A stretch of 64,000 nucleotides of DNA from positions 62,528-126,527 of the forward strand of contig FN649727.1 of assembly GCA_000310025.1 (NCBI GenBank). Direction: 5' to 3'. Numbering within the stretch: position 1 is the first letter of the stretch; each line of letters opens with the position of its first letter. This document shows positions 1-12,100 of this stretch, piece by piece. The translations under genes were made by a program, and so were the position numbers. The DNA is from Ectocarpus siliculosus (taxonomy: Eukaryota > Sar > Phaeophyceae > Ectocarpales > Ectocarpaceae). Under the pieces are notes generated by a model. That model made no database searches and was not told the DNA's origin. It saw only the letters and a list, made by a program, of their open reading frames with translations.

Positions 1-1800
1 TCATAATTTCACCCACCACACACCACACACCACACGGCGGGAAAAAAACGCGCACAAAGAACCAAAATTACATGGAGTGCGGAGAGTGCGGCGTGCGGAG
101 TCGAAGGGCGCGCGGTATGTGCCGCAAGCACTGAAAGCGAGCACTGAGAAAGCGAGATTGGAGTCCACGAACTGGACGCACGCCAACTGCTTGTCGAGGG
201 AGGAGATTCGTTTGTTGTTACTGTGCTGGCGAGAACGGATAGCTATACGGTACCTCTAGCTGTCGACGTGATTGACTAAGCACGTCACGCTCTTTAGGCA
301 CCACGGCGGGAAAAATGAAAAATGCACACACACACATATACATACCGCGACCTACGTGCTCAGCACCTGTCTACCCGGCTGTGTGCAGATAAAATGCACG
401 ACACACTCATCAAAGATACATGCCGCCGCCGCAGCAGTCATTTTGATACGCTCAACGGCAATCGACTACTGCATGATACCCCCGCCACCCTCTACCTGAA
501 GATGGGTGTACACGGTACCAGTATACGTAGCACAACAGTATTTTGCACCTCACGGCCGCGGCGGCGTTAACACGCTTGGTTTGGGAAAGAGTCAACAGCA
601 AACGTATGCATATCATATTGCCAAGTGCGGAATGCGGAGAAGAAACGCCCGGCGGTCACACACACTAGTACGTGTGTGTCAGCATAATAGTCCGGGGGTA
701 GGGTAGCCCCGGCGTCATCTGAAGCCCTTTCCTTTTTTCCCGAAGCGTTTATGTACAGCATGTGTGGGGTCGAGTATGAAAAGAGTTGGTCGCGGCGGCG
801 ATGAAGAAGGATTGTTGAAGTCTGGATCAGAAAGATACATATTTTTTCCGTTTTTGGCGTAAAACCCACTCGACATTCGCATGAGTACGAGATGGAGGGG
901 GAGAAAAAGACAGGGGGCCAGCGATGATCTGCTGTGACCATGGTATCTATGGGCGGCAGCAATTTCATCAGGAAGGGTAAGGGTACTTTGTGACGGGTAT
1001 ACAGCAGTAGACGGGGAACCGCTTAGCACGGCAATTTCTCCGACTGAAGAAATCGGCGGAGAAAGACCGAGGGCAGTCCCGATGGGTTTGCCGACGGTGT
1101 GAAACCCACAAGATTTGGTGGAATTTATTTGTTGAGCGTCCCGGCATACATGTGTCTACAGCGTGCAGAACGACGAATACCGCAAACAAACGGCTGGTCC
1201 TATTTTCTGCAGACCCACCGAGCCAAACTAAACTGAAGACACACACAACCGACGTAAACAAGCGTCTACAGAACGGGGGGCAAACGGGGGGAGCAAGACT
1301 ACTGCTGTAGTGTGTATTGTATTGTATTGTAGGACTCGTGCGCCGGGGACGGGGGCCCGCAGTGTCCAACTCACGCATACCGAAAGGCCAATGTAATCTA
1401 GACTGCCTTTCTTTAAGAAGAGCCACATTCAGCAGCGGTTGTACTTCACCCGACAAAGTCCAACCAACGAGAAAAAGCACGACTAGGCGCTGCTACTGCT
1501 GTGGAATGTAAGACTTGAAGCTAAGATGTTTGGCCCTGACCTGAGCCATACATACATGTACGAGACGGGTGTCTGCAGGTTCACGTGTGGACAAGTTCGG
1601 ATACACATCAGTTCAACCTCTTGTGGAGAGGCTGAAGAGTACGGATAGATAGATTTGTTGTGTGTAGGGGGCGGGGAGCGAGCCTGTTGCAGCAGGGTTC
1701 AGCGTCCATCATACACTGACTCTATCTGTGGCAACACCCCGAAGGTAGATCTCAGACAGGTCATCTGACGTCACAATCTACGACAGTCTGAAGTGGCATT
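1..1800. other. Gene-free stretch, left edge
   Basis: I see no reading frame with a recognisable domain or a phase-consistent exon chain here. Overlapping frames of 60-170 codons on both strands are of low complexity and look like chance. The stretch has a few TACAGCAGTA-type motifs, for example near 1008-1018, and short CA-rich runs near 320-350. A gene entering from the left with only untranslated sequence here cannot be excluded. Confidence 0.5.
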
Positions 1801-1842
1801 CATACATACATACATACATACATACATACATACATACATACA
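1801..1842. repeat. (CATA)n microsatellite
   Basis: About ten and a half uninterrupted copies of the tetranucleotide CATA. Nothing coding is associated with it. Confidence 0.95.
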
Positions 1843-2381
1843 AGGCGTCCCTCCGGAGTGGGCTAAAGAGAGCACCGCGGCCGGGGGCGATGCAAGAACA
1901 TGCAAAAAGCAAACGAAGATAAATATTGTAGAGTACACACTGTTCGCTCCTTCCACACTCCGCATTTGCCGTGGTTCTGATATGCTGCGTCTCCCACCGT
2001 CGCGCATGCCAGACCGCCAAACGACTTGAAATTTCATCAGAGTCGTTTTGTCGCCCAGGAAACGCACACATACACCCACAGGCGGGCGGAGAAGCGTTGT
2101 ATTCGCGCGTTTAGCACCATGCAAACAGGATGTATGTTGTAGGGCAGTGAACGTAGCATCATGGTGCGTGTCGCACATTCCGGAGAAAAGAAGAGGCCAC
2201 ATGAATGTGGATGGAGTTTTTGTGAAGGTGGGACCGATCGAATGAATCCACAGACAAGAGCAGCGCGCGCGCGCGTGGGTGTGTTTTCAAACATTCAAAG
2301 AACGATGGATACACGTAAGCAGACACAGCCAAACTATCAGTACATACATACATAACACGCATGCATGTACGTACTGTGCAC
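1843..2381. other. Gene-free stretch before the dispersed element
   Basis: No supported gene. A GCGC-rich run lies near 2262-2272 and a short CATA run near 2341-2354. The stretch leads directly into the G-rich left flank of element copy A. Confidence 0.5.
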
Positions 2382-3123
2382 CCACCACGACGGGGGGGGG
2401 GGGGGGGGGGGGGGTTTTNNNNNNNNNNNNNNNNNNNNNNNNNNNNNNNNNNNNNNNNNNNNNNNNNNNNNNNNNNNNNNNNNNNNNNNNNNNNNNNNNN
2501 NNNNNNNNNNNNNNNNNNATGCCGTAGTCGTTTGACCATTGACCTCGCATCCCTACAAAGCCGGGACGGAGCACGCCGGGTTCTCACCGGACCAGGCTCT
2601 CACATCACCAAGCGCGAAGCGCCGTGAGGTATTTGGCGAGTCGCATGAAGGGTGAGCTGCATCCTGCTAAGGGTGTTCGGCATCTTGTGCTTACTTCCTT
2701 GCGTACGGATGACAGCTACGTATGACTTAATTTATTTTCTGGTGCTTTCACTTCCAGAGACAGTTGTAAGCACTGTGTAACTGCCTCGAGGAAGCTTGAC
2801 CATTTTAACACAACGTGGTGCGATCATCCCCCGTTGCGCGGAGTGAGGTTTCTCGACCCCGCACAACATGATCTACTCGACCACCATTATGGTTACCGCC
2901 AAAAAAAAACCAGAGGTAAAAAAAAAAAACGGTAACCTGGTTGCCGAGTTCACGAAGTGAATTGGCTTGTTTTACAACGTCGTTGCCAAGCGACGAAAAC
3001 CCAATCCCGATGGCAAACACCGAGTGGGGGGCTTGTTTTACAACGTCGTTGCCACGCGACGAAAACCCAAACCCCGATGGCAAACACCGGGGGGGGCGGG
3101 GCCACCACGACGGGGGGGGGGGG
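2382..3123. mobile_element. Dispersed element copy A with flanking direct repeats
   Basis: This non-coding block matches copy B at 38384-38933 over most of its length and a short copy C near 9820-9950. It is bounded on both sides by the same sequence, CCACCACGACG followed by a G-run, at 2382-2414 and 3102-3123. Copy B is bounded by a different duplicated sequence, which is the pattern expected of target-site duplications. Inside are a hairpin (GGTTACCG at 2891-2898, CGGTAACC at 2930-2937) and a tandem duplication of about 67 bp (roughly 2957-3028 and 3025-3090) that copy B lacks. The left end is interrupted by an assembly gap. I see no transposase or reverse-transcriptase frame, so a non-autonomous element is the likely reading. 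The class (SINE-like or DNA element) is undetermined. Confidence 0.7.
2419..2518. other. Assembly gap, 100 Ns
   Basis: Exactly 100 Ns directly after a long G-run, so a scaffolding placeholder, not a measured distance. Copy B suggests that only about 25 bp of the dispersed element may be missing here. Confidence 0.98.
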
Positions 3124-6123
3124 AATTCAAATAGACGGACGGGTGGTGAACGGAAAAAAATATTTCGAAATCAACTCACGTCCGCAACGACCTGAGTGCA
3201 GCAATATTTTGTCGTAACTATTTGTTCTACGTTCATACAGTTCATACAACGTCGCTCTGTGTTCGGTCCAACGTTCCGACTTTGTGCAAGCTGTGCTGCT
3301 GCGGGTCGTGGGTGCTTGTTTGCTACAGTATGTACCACAGCGTTTGTTTGCCTGTGCCTCACGAAGGGTGAGAGCCAGGGAGGAGGTGTAATAATGCAAT
3401 ATGAGCAGCCAAGACCCGAGCAGCAGAATAAAACAGCAGCAGCAGCACAGCGGCACAAACGTGGGAGTCGATGACAGCAGTAGAAAAGAGAAAACCAACA
3501 AACAGGCGGCGGGTGTTGTTCTGAGTTGAAGAGAGGGCAAATGGGACCGACCGACAGACAGTTAATCTCGCACCATCAATCAGCCGCGCTTCGAGCCAAA
3601 CGGCGTCCCACCTCTTAGATTGCTACAGTACTTGAATGGCCTACCCACGTTACTAAGCGGTTGAGACCTTTCTCGCTGGCGGGCGTGTTTGTGGTGTTCA
3701 TCCAGCGTCCGCAACCACGAGTAGAGACAGACGTGTGCGTTTTCGAAACTGCTGTAACACGGATGGATACCTGTGACCAAGCAAGGTGTTCTTCTCTGTT
3801 CTACCCGCTACTGCTGTACTAGAAAGAAAGCAAAGATTGTTACAGCTGCTTCAAAGAACATGAAAGACTCTCCAAGTCGAACAGCCGCCTGGACACAGAA
3901 GGGAAAGGAACACCCGAACAACCTCCACTGCTAACGACTACCCAATACAAATGTATATCTGTACATAAGATACGCATGTCGAAGTGAATCAAAGACGGCA
4001 TCACTTAGGCTAGTAATCATAAACTATAAGTAGGTTTCATCGACGGCATCCCTTGAGGTGTTAGCAGGGGACGATCGCTAAGATTGCGACCGCCGCAGGC
4101 TGGTGTGGGCCTTCCTAATGAGAGGCTGGCCCATTGGCATGCAGGAAATCGCAATCATCCGTGTAGTCCTGTTATCGTAGATAAGAGATGACGCCCCGGC
4201 TTGCGCCGATTCCGCCTCCTCGTCCTCATGCTCGTCGGCGATGGTCTTGCGGTTGTTGATCTTGTTGTGCTGCTATATTTACTGCTCTTCCTCCTCCCCG
4301 TCTCCCCCTTCGTGAACGAGTTTCGGTTTTTTACGTCGCGGGTGATGTTGGGGATTTATTGCTCAACCTCCCCCGGAAACCCGTCCCACATGCTGGACGA
4401 CACGTATCTATCTTGAGAGCTGGTTGTGCATGATGTGGGTAGGGGTGCGTGGCGGGAGTGATGTTTGGTGTTTGCTGCCGCCGGTGTGCGGGGCTCGCGA
4501 CTGCACTACCAAAGGATTAAAGTTTCCATGGACCGCAAGCAGCCACCAGAATATTGTATGTGTCCTCCTATTGTGAATTAATTGCTAAACAACCACCGGA
4601 CGACATCCTGGAAAGACGGAAAGAACCACTCACTCTAGATCCAAGTGAACATGATGGAGAAATGACGGCCTGTGAGAGACCGCACATTCGGAATGCTGGC
4701 CTGTGAGTGGCCCGCTGGAAATGTGGCACTTGAAGAATGGACAGCTCCTGGCTGAAGCACAAAATGTATAGGAGTAGGTTGTACAACAAGGAAAATACTA
4801 GACTACCCGTTATCCGTCTGCTGCGGGTGCTCGTCTGAAGGAAATGATCACGCATCATTCTATCAACAAGCTAAATGTACCACTTATTTGATTAGGACTA
4901 ATGATTCGAAGCTACCCCGCGTTCTTGGCTGAATGTCCCAATCCTAACCGTACATCCAATCCATGCTGTACGATGGAGTACCCAACCACCACCGACAATA
5001 TGTTCTTCAAGACGTAATCAGTCACATTCTCTCTTGCTTAGTTCTCAGGCACGCGGGGAGATGATGCGACACTTGGTCTTCTGTCTGTCTCCTGTCTCCG
5101 TTGCTCAGCGATTCGTGATTTATGCACAGAGCAATTATCGTAGCGATGGCACGCCCACCTCTCTTATCTTATGCATATCTACAGAATGTATGCGTTGACG
5201 CGTGGTTGAAAATTTCGCCAGGGACATCGGTTGTGGGGATTAATTTGCCCGGCCGGGCCAGCTGCTCTATGTTGGTGTTTGTTGTCGAATGGCGGCATGT
5301 TGCTGCTGTAGAGTGCATCATGCATGACCCATCATCGTTTCTTGGTTTGAGGACATGATGATGTTGGGGTGGTTGTCGGGACACAGGCTCGCTCTCTCTT
5401 CGGCTGTAGGACTGCTGCCGTATGAGATGGGATCAAATGTCGCACGCTGATAGCGTTGCGACGGTGGGTGGAGTAATATATGTCCGAACTATGTTTTAAA
5501 CTATATACACAACCAAGCGACGCTGTGTGTTATACCGTACCCTGTAAAGAGACTTTCACATGCTGCAACTACTTTTAGTCATCTTTGCGAAGCCGACCAA
5601 TTTTTGGGTCAGAATCTTGGGTTACTACTATTGTAGTTGATTCCAACAAGTTACTGCCTCAGAAATTTGATCAGCTCATTTATTCCAATCAAGTACCGGG
5701 TCAAACAGTGACTAGTTGGTTCCAGTCCACTACCTTTACCGGGTGTAGTCCGAACGACACGCACAGCCTTCTTTCATCCGTACGAGACTACATGTAATCC
5801 AACTGGCCCGGACACCTTCCGTCGTCACAGGCTACCCTAGACCCTAGCTGCCCATCAGAGGCGCGGGATGCGGGATAACGAAGCCCTTGTGCAAACGTGG
5901 CGTATCTTGCCAACCTTCTTGAACGGCTGCCGCAACGCTGACCACTGCTGCACTCACGAGCCAAATCGAAGCGTCGACTTTTCTAGGACGTATGAATGTC
6001 TTTTCTTGTTGACTCTCGGAGAGACTCGGGCGATAGGTATACTTGACTTCGGGCTACTCACTTGTTCATGCTGATATTGGCGGTAGTGCACCTCGTATCG
6101 GGTTACCTACCATCCAACCGCAG
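3124..6123. other. Stretch upstream of the pseudokinase gene, no exon assigned
   Basis: No frame here gives a recognisable kinase N-lobe (no glycine-rich loop with a following VAIK-type lysine), although the downstream gene must have 5' exons somewhere. A plus-strand frame at 4201-4416 is leucine/valine-rich and a frame at 5585-5797 is 70 codons long; neither shows a domain. The missing 5' exons and promoter may lie here. Confidence 0.4.
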
Positions 6124-9100
6124 CTGTGCCGACGCCCCCCCCCCCCCGCTACCACCGCGGCGCCGCATGTGCGTGACCTCTGGAACAGCATCCTCTCAGC
6201 GCTAGCCTCGCTTCACGCTCAAGGGCTGTTCCACGGACACGTTACCCCGGGGAGGATACTGTTCTCGTCCCCCAGCCACAACGAGCTAGGGGCTGCGACG
6301 GCAAAGCTGTGCTACTTGGAGAAGGCGCACGGGGCCGGTGATGCGTGGCAAGCGGGCGGGACTCCTGTGGGCACGGTGGACAAGGATCTCAGGTGAAGTA
6401 CACGGGAGCAATTGGTATGTGCGTGTGTTTATTTTTTGCTTGTTAAGGGTTAGGGTTGCGGACAGCGACAACCGGCTTCACTAATGAAAAGACGTCGAGT
6501 GTCTTGAAGCTTAACACCGCGGGATAGAGAACGCGAACACGCTGACATGATCTTTCTTGGTGTAACTTGGCCAGCACCATTTCAGATTTGTTATTGGCCA
6601 CCTCCAGTAGTGGCGAGCGTCTGACAGGTGTATGGTAGGTAAGCCTCCAATACACTTGAGTAGTAAGAGTCTGGGTAAACGCCGCGACGACCAACAGAAA
6701 GTTGAACATAAAACGAGTTTGCCTGAAGAAACTTGCTGATAGATGGGATGGGCATACCGATGACTGGACTCATGCATATGTCATACCTTCCTGTACCTCA
6801 ATACCTCAATCTCGTCGTCTTGCGCGATCGTTTGCATGCATATCATACTATGTTTTGTTTCTGTTTTTGTAAGGGATGCGGACATAGTGTCCTTGGGCCT
6901 GACCGTGTTCGCAGCTCTCATGGGAGATTCCGGGGCGGCGGCGGGCGAGCCTTTGGAGAGCTATCGGGCGACTACGGAAAGCACGGGGGTGCCCGAGCTG
7001 TCTCCCCTTGGCAGGCAAGTAGATATAGATACGGCCTGTTGTTTCTTGTTGCCGAACAGACACATTGCTCTCGTCGGTACGGTACGGGTCGACATTGGGG
7101 CAGGGAATAAAGGTTGATCGTTTTGGGTCGCCCCCTTCTTCAGCAGCAGCCCAAGTCTATTTGTATATCGAGTGTAAGGAGGGGTGGACCAAGGTGAGGA
7201 TCAAGCTCGTGCGATGAAACGGTTCGTGTCGCCTGCAACGGGGTAGCCAGGTTATTGAAACAGCCATGCGTATCTCGTGGAGGCGACCGAGACGCTGTAC
7301 TTGTTGCCCGCCCCGCCCCCCCCGCCCGCGGGTGCATTCCGGACAGTGCGCTTGGCGGACGCGCTGGGCTGTAAGAAAAACAAGCGGCTGTTTTCTTCCT
7401 GCACGAAAGGTGTTTTGGTTAGACTCTGCGCCAGAGAAAGTCGAAAGTCGAAGGGAGAGCTTACACACACGTATTACGCTTTTTTCCCACCAGGGAAGCT
7501 ATCGACCTGATGCTGGGCACGGACCCCGGGATGGCGATCCCTTCCGCCGTGGAACTCCTCCAGCACCCCTGGTTCCCCTCCGACGGAGCGGAAGAGGAGG
7601 AACCCATGCCCCTGCCTCTCGCGCCCGGGCAAACGGTGGCTGTAGGCCCCCCCGCGAAGCCGGAGGACATCCCCGCGGGCCTCCCGCCTACGGTGCCCAA
7701 GCTGGGTGGCACGGGCAATGGGCTGGGTGATTCCTCCGGGAGCTTGAAGAAGGTGGGGCTGGGAGGGTCGCTTTCGCGCGCGAGCAGCTCGACAGACGAG
7801 TCGTCGCTGTATATCGACATGCCAGACGGGAGCAAGGCCTTGGCGGCTTGGCTGGCCAAGAAGACGAGCGGGAGGAAGACGCTGGCCATGAAGAGCTCCT
7901 GGTGGGTGATGGGCGACTAACGTAGTCGCTAGGCGAGGCATCTGGAGTCGTCTGCAAGCGAATGTCGCCGCAAGACGGGACGCTATGAGAATGGGTGCCA
8001 TGAGAATGGGTGCCATGAGAATGGGTGCCATGAGAATGGGTGCCATGAGAATGGGTGCCATGAGAATGGGTGCCGGATGTTGTTGCTATGGATTCGCCGT
8101 TGCTTCTTCTAGTTGTCCCGATCTTGCCTAGGAACGGCGACAGCACTCCGGCGGAAGACGCTGATTTGGTTGCGTCGTGATGTATCGATCCTTCAATCGA
8201 CCAGCCGTGGGTAGTGGGTAGTGGACCGTATTCGTGATTGCCTTGGTGGTGTCCCTCGAACAATTTTATCGAGCCAATTTTTGTGGTGGCGCTGCGGGCC
8301 GCAATCTGGTATCGGTGCGAGGGGGGCTGTCTCTCTGTATCGAGCGGTACCACGGCCGCTACCGCTATTAATAGGCTTGACGTGGCGCACCACACGCTTG
8401 CTTCAAACGGTAACCGTTCCCTGTACTCTCTCATGTACAGTACAAGTAGCTGCTCAACGTGCTATGCATATTATACATCCTAAATTTCTGCTGTCGCACG
8501 AACCACCCTTTTCTCGGAACAGGCAACGGCGATGGTTCGTTCTCAACCCGTCGACTTCGATGCTGCTCATCTACACGCGCGAAGTAGACCTGACGGCATC
8601 CGAGCCTGAGGCGAGCAGGCGCTCCTCCGGCGGCATCCCGAAGGCCTTCCCCCTCGACAGTGCACATGTGAGTCCTGCCTTGTTGTCCCCGATGTTCCGG
8701 CGGGTCATTTCAAGTGTCATGTCATGCATTGACCAGTCTGGCGTACTTGAATTACAGTGTGAGCTGTACCGCCATTCACCGGCAAGTGTCTTAACCCGCG
8801 GGTGCATAGTACCTCAGGCACGAGGGGATGTTTGGTGCTTGGGGGCTGCTGGACGTACTGCACGTGTCTTGGTGTGAAAAGAGGCGACGGTCGCGGGCCC
8901 GATGTCGGTGAAGTGACGTCATGGTGGGATGGCGGCCGCACCTTTCCGCAAGAGCGTGTTGTACAGCAGTATTTTCGTTGGGTCATTTTGTACGCTCATC
9001 TGTGTTCCCCCCAACACAACACAACACAACACAACACGGCAGGTCTCGCCCTTGATACGGCCGGGAGTTCGGGATAACTCGTCGTCTCACGCCTTTTGCT

Positions 9101-12100
9101 TGGTGCTGGAGGATGAGGCGGAGCGCTTTCCTTCCATGTTCCTGTCCTTCAAGTCCGAAAAGGTGTGGGGCATGCGCTACATGAAGTCGTGTTCTCGCAC
9201 TCCCCGGCTGATGATTGATGCCAGAATGGATGTGCGTACAATAGTTGTAAACCGTTCTGCTAGTGTTTGTAATAGGGAAACGGTACTATCGTTTACGAGG
9301 GGCAGTTACTTGCCTGGGGGATCTGTCTGGCCTTGTGGTTGCTGTTGTTGAGGGCATCAATATCAAAGGTGGTCTTGCTGCGAACCCACGGCGTCACTCC
9401 TTTCAACCGTCTGCTGACCGACGGCGAATACCCCGCCTCGACCAACATGGCATGTCTCTCGTGTGCCGCCTGCTTCTCCCCTCCCTCCTTCGCTACCCCC
9501 GCCACGCCACCCTTTCTCGTCTGGCGAACATCGACTGGATGTGCGGATGGATGCCTCCCGCAATATCCATGCAAAAATAGCTCATGCACGTGTGGCTCAT
9601 CGCCTTCCAGTCGGTAGCGGAGGTTAGAGCTGCAGGGACGCGCGGCACCGGGAACCATTCAAGCCATGCTGACGGTATGGGGAAGGGGAGTGCGGACGCG
9701 GTCGGAGAAGGGTTGGGCTGGTGGGATGACGTCAGTCACCAGGCGCAGAGGGTGGCTCATGTAACGGCGGCTTCTGCATTCGCGTGTGGGGGGGGCGAGG
9801 TGAGATACGGCATGGGGGCGGGGGGTGTACTCGTGTACTCACAGCCGTGCATGCCGTGGTCGTTAGACTTGTGACCTCGCATCCCTACAAAGCCGGGACG
9901 GAGCGATATGGCCGGATATTCGCCAGCCCAGGCTCAAAGGGGCAATTGGGGGGGGGGGCTGGTGCATGGTCTTTGTCGGCCATACCGAGCACTCAAGACG
10001 TAGCCCATCCCATCTCGAGACGAATCCTTGCAGGGGCAGGAGAGATATTTATTTTCCCGCTGCTGCGTTGGAGACCTCGGTAGAGTCTTGTCGGTACGGT
10101 AGACCAAGGCGATCGAGTAGTTCTACGGGTACCGCTGCAAGGTTTGGGGGCTGGGCTGTGCGCGGGGCGTTCTTCTTGCTTGATCTCAGGGCGAAACAAC
10201 TCAAACCCCGCGCTTCGTGGCTGTGGCCTTCAAAGCTTCAAAGATTGCAAGATTGCTCTCGACTTGCGATATGGCGATCAGGCGTGTGGCCGAGGAACGT
10301 TTTCGGGTAAAGCAAGGGAAAGGGATGAAAATGTTACAGTAGGAGCTGTTGGCCTACTCATCTAGAGTGTTGACAAATGGCGATTGCTGCCCGTCGGTGT
10401 CCTCTGTGTTCTCTCGGCGCACTCTAGTACGTTGGTGCCGTTGCCGTTGCCTTTGCCACACCCTAGCGCTCTTTGCCTTTGCCTCATGCTAACGCTCACC
10501 TGCTGCTGCTGCCTTGACGTTGCGATATGCCGACGGCCGCTGTGCCAGGCGGAGCTGTCCCGATTCGTGGAGGAGAAGCTGGTGATGCACAAGCGATCGG
10601 CTCGAAGCCTCTACTTGAACGGGTCGATGAAGAGCGGCGGAACGAGCTTATTCGGAGGTGGAGGTTCTATGGTGTTGCCTACTGCCAATAACGCTGGCAC
10701 CATCTTCAAGGTACATGTTTGTTTCTTTATTCCTATTTGTTTATCAGCGAACCCCCCACAAGGAAGTACAAGAAAATTAATTAAACACCCACCTTATAAA
10801 TGTAATGTACCCCGCACTTCGTACTAAACCTAAGACTAAGTATCTATTACAAATACGGGTGTGTTAATTAATTATTGTTTTTGGTTTGTGGGAAGCGATA
10901 ATTATTGTTTTGGTTTGTGAGAAGCGATATACAAGCAGAAGTAGAAGTAAAAGTGCCCATTAGGGCGGAAACACAACGTACACAAGTGAGGGTTAAGACA
11001 TACTCCAGGAGTATTTTTTGTCTTTTCCTGTTGCTGTGCGTCTTTGTTGTGCCACCTTCCTTTTTGGTGTTGCAAAGTTCGATCTCGTGCTATATAGCTG
11101 TTTGATTCATGCATGCTAATTTTGAGGCATGTATACTTGTAGATAGTTTCGAGATGTTGGCATTCCCCTCACGCTGATGTTGTCTAGTCAAGTCTACAGC
11201 ATATCGATTGGCGAGGTCGAGGCCAACACATTCTTGTTTATTTGTGCTGCTTTTTATTTTTGCAGAACTCAGCTCTCCAGTGGGAACACCGCGTGCAGGA
11301 GCTAGCGGCCGTGACAGCGGGCAAGCCCATCACCTCCCCCATGCAGCCGGGAGAGCGATGGTTCATCGTCGACGCTCGCTGGATGGACCACTGGCTTGAA
11401 TTTTGCACTTCGAAGAGGAGGATGTCTCCACCCGGGCCAATCGACAACTCCTGGATGCTGCACTCCGAGAAACGGTGTGTGTGTGTGTGTAATGTCGTTA
11501 GCAACGACCGCGATAAGCGGCTGACCAATGAAACGACGTCATTGTCAGCGTGTAAAACCGTAAAACCAAGTGTGTGTGTGTGATATTTATATTTATTGTA
11601 GTGCACGTGTCTCTGGCTCGACCGATTGCACCGCCCGTGTTTGAGGATGTGCAGAGATGTTGTGGATGCAGCTGTTTCGCCGCGGCTTCACCCCCCATAG
11701 AGTCTAAAGTCGAACAATATCAGACGGGACCGTTGGTGCAATTCGAGAGGCCGCAATTAGTCAGTCCCAGTCACTGGGAGTTGGGTCCTATTTGGAAGGA
11801 CTGCTGAACGGCGGAAGCTTGCCGTAGCCAGGTGGCTGCTGACATGTTGTTCCCGCGGCTTGTCCTGGAGGCCGACAGTGACAGTGTGAAGCGATTGGTG
11901 CCCTCGGCGCATGACTGCTGCTGTCGTTAAATGAGAGTTGTACTGTAGGGCGGACGTTCGTAACGTCCTGGGGCACTGCCATGAAAGTGTTGGTGGTTGT
12001 TGTTGCCTTTTTGTAGTGCTGCTTGCTTAGACGGCTTCGGTACACGTATATTAGCGACAGGTGTTGCTGTGGGAGACATGCCCAGGAATTTCGATGTCAA

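Noticed and set aside
1801-1842. Possible telomere-like or CRISPR-like array.
   Set aside because: It is a plain CATA microsatellite with no spacers.
7474-8434. Minus-strand frames of 195 and 248 codons, including MAPIL repeats.
   Set aside because: They overlap a well-supported plus-strand exon and the 15-bp intronic repeat, and show no domain.
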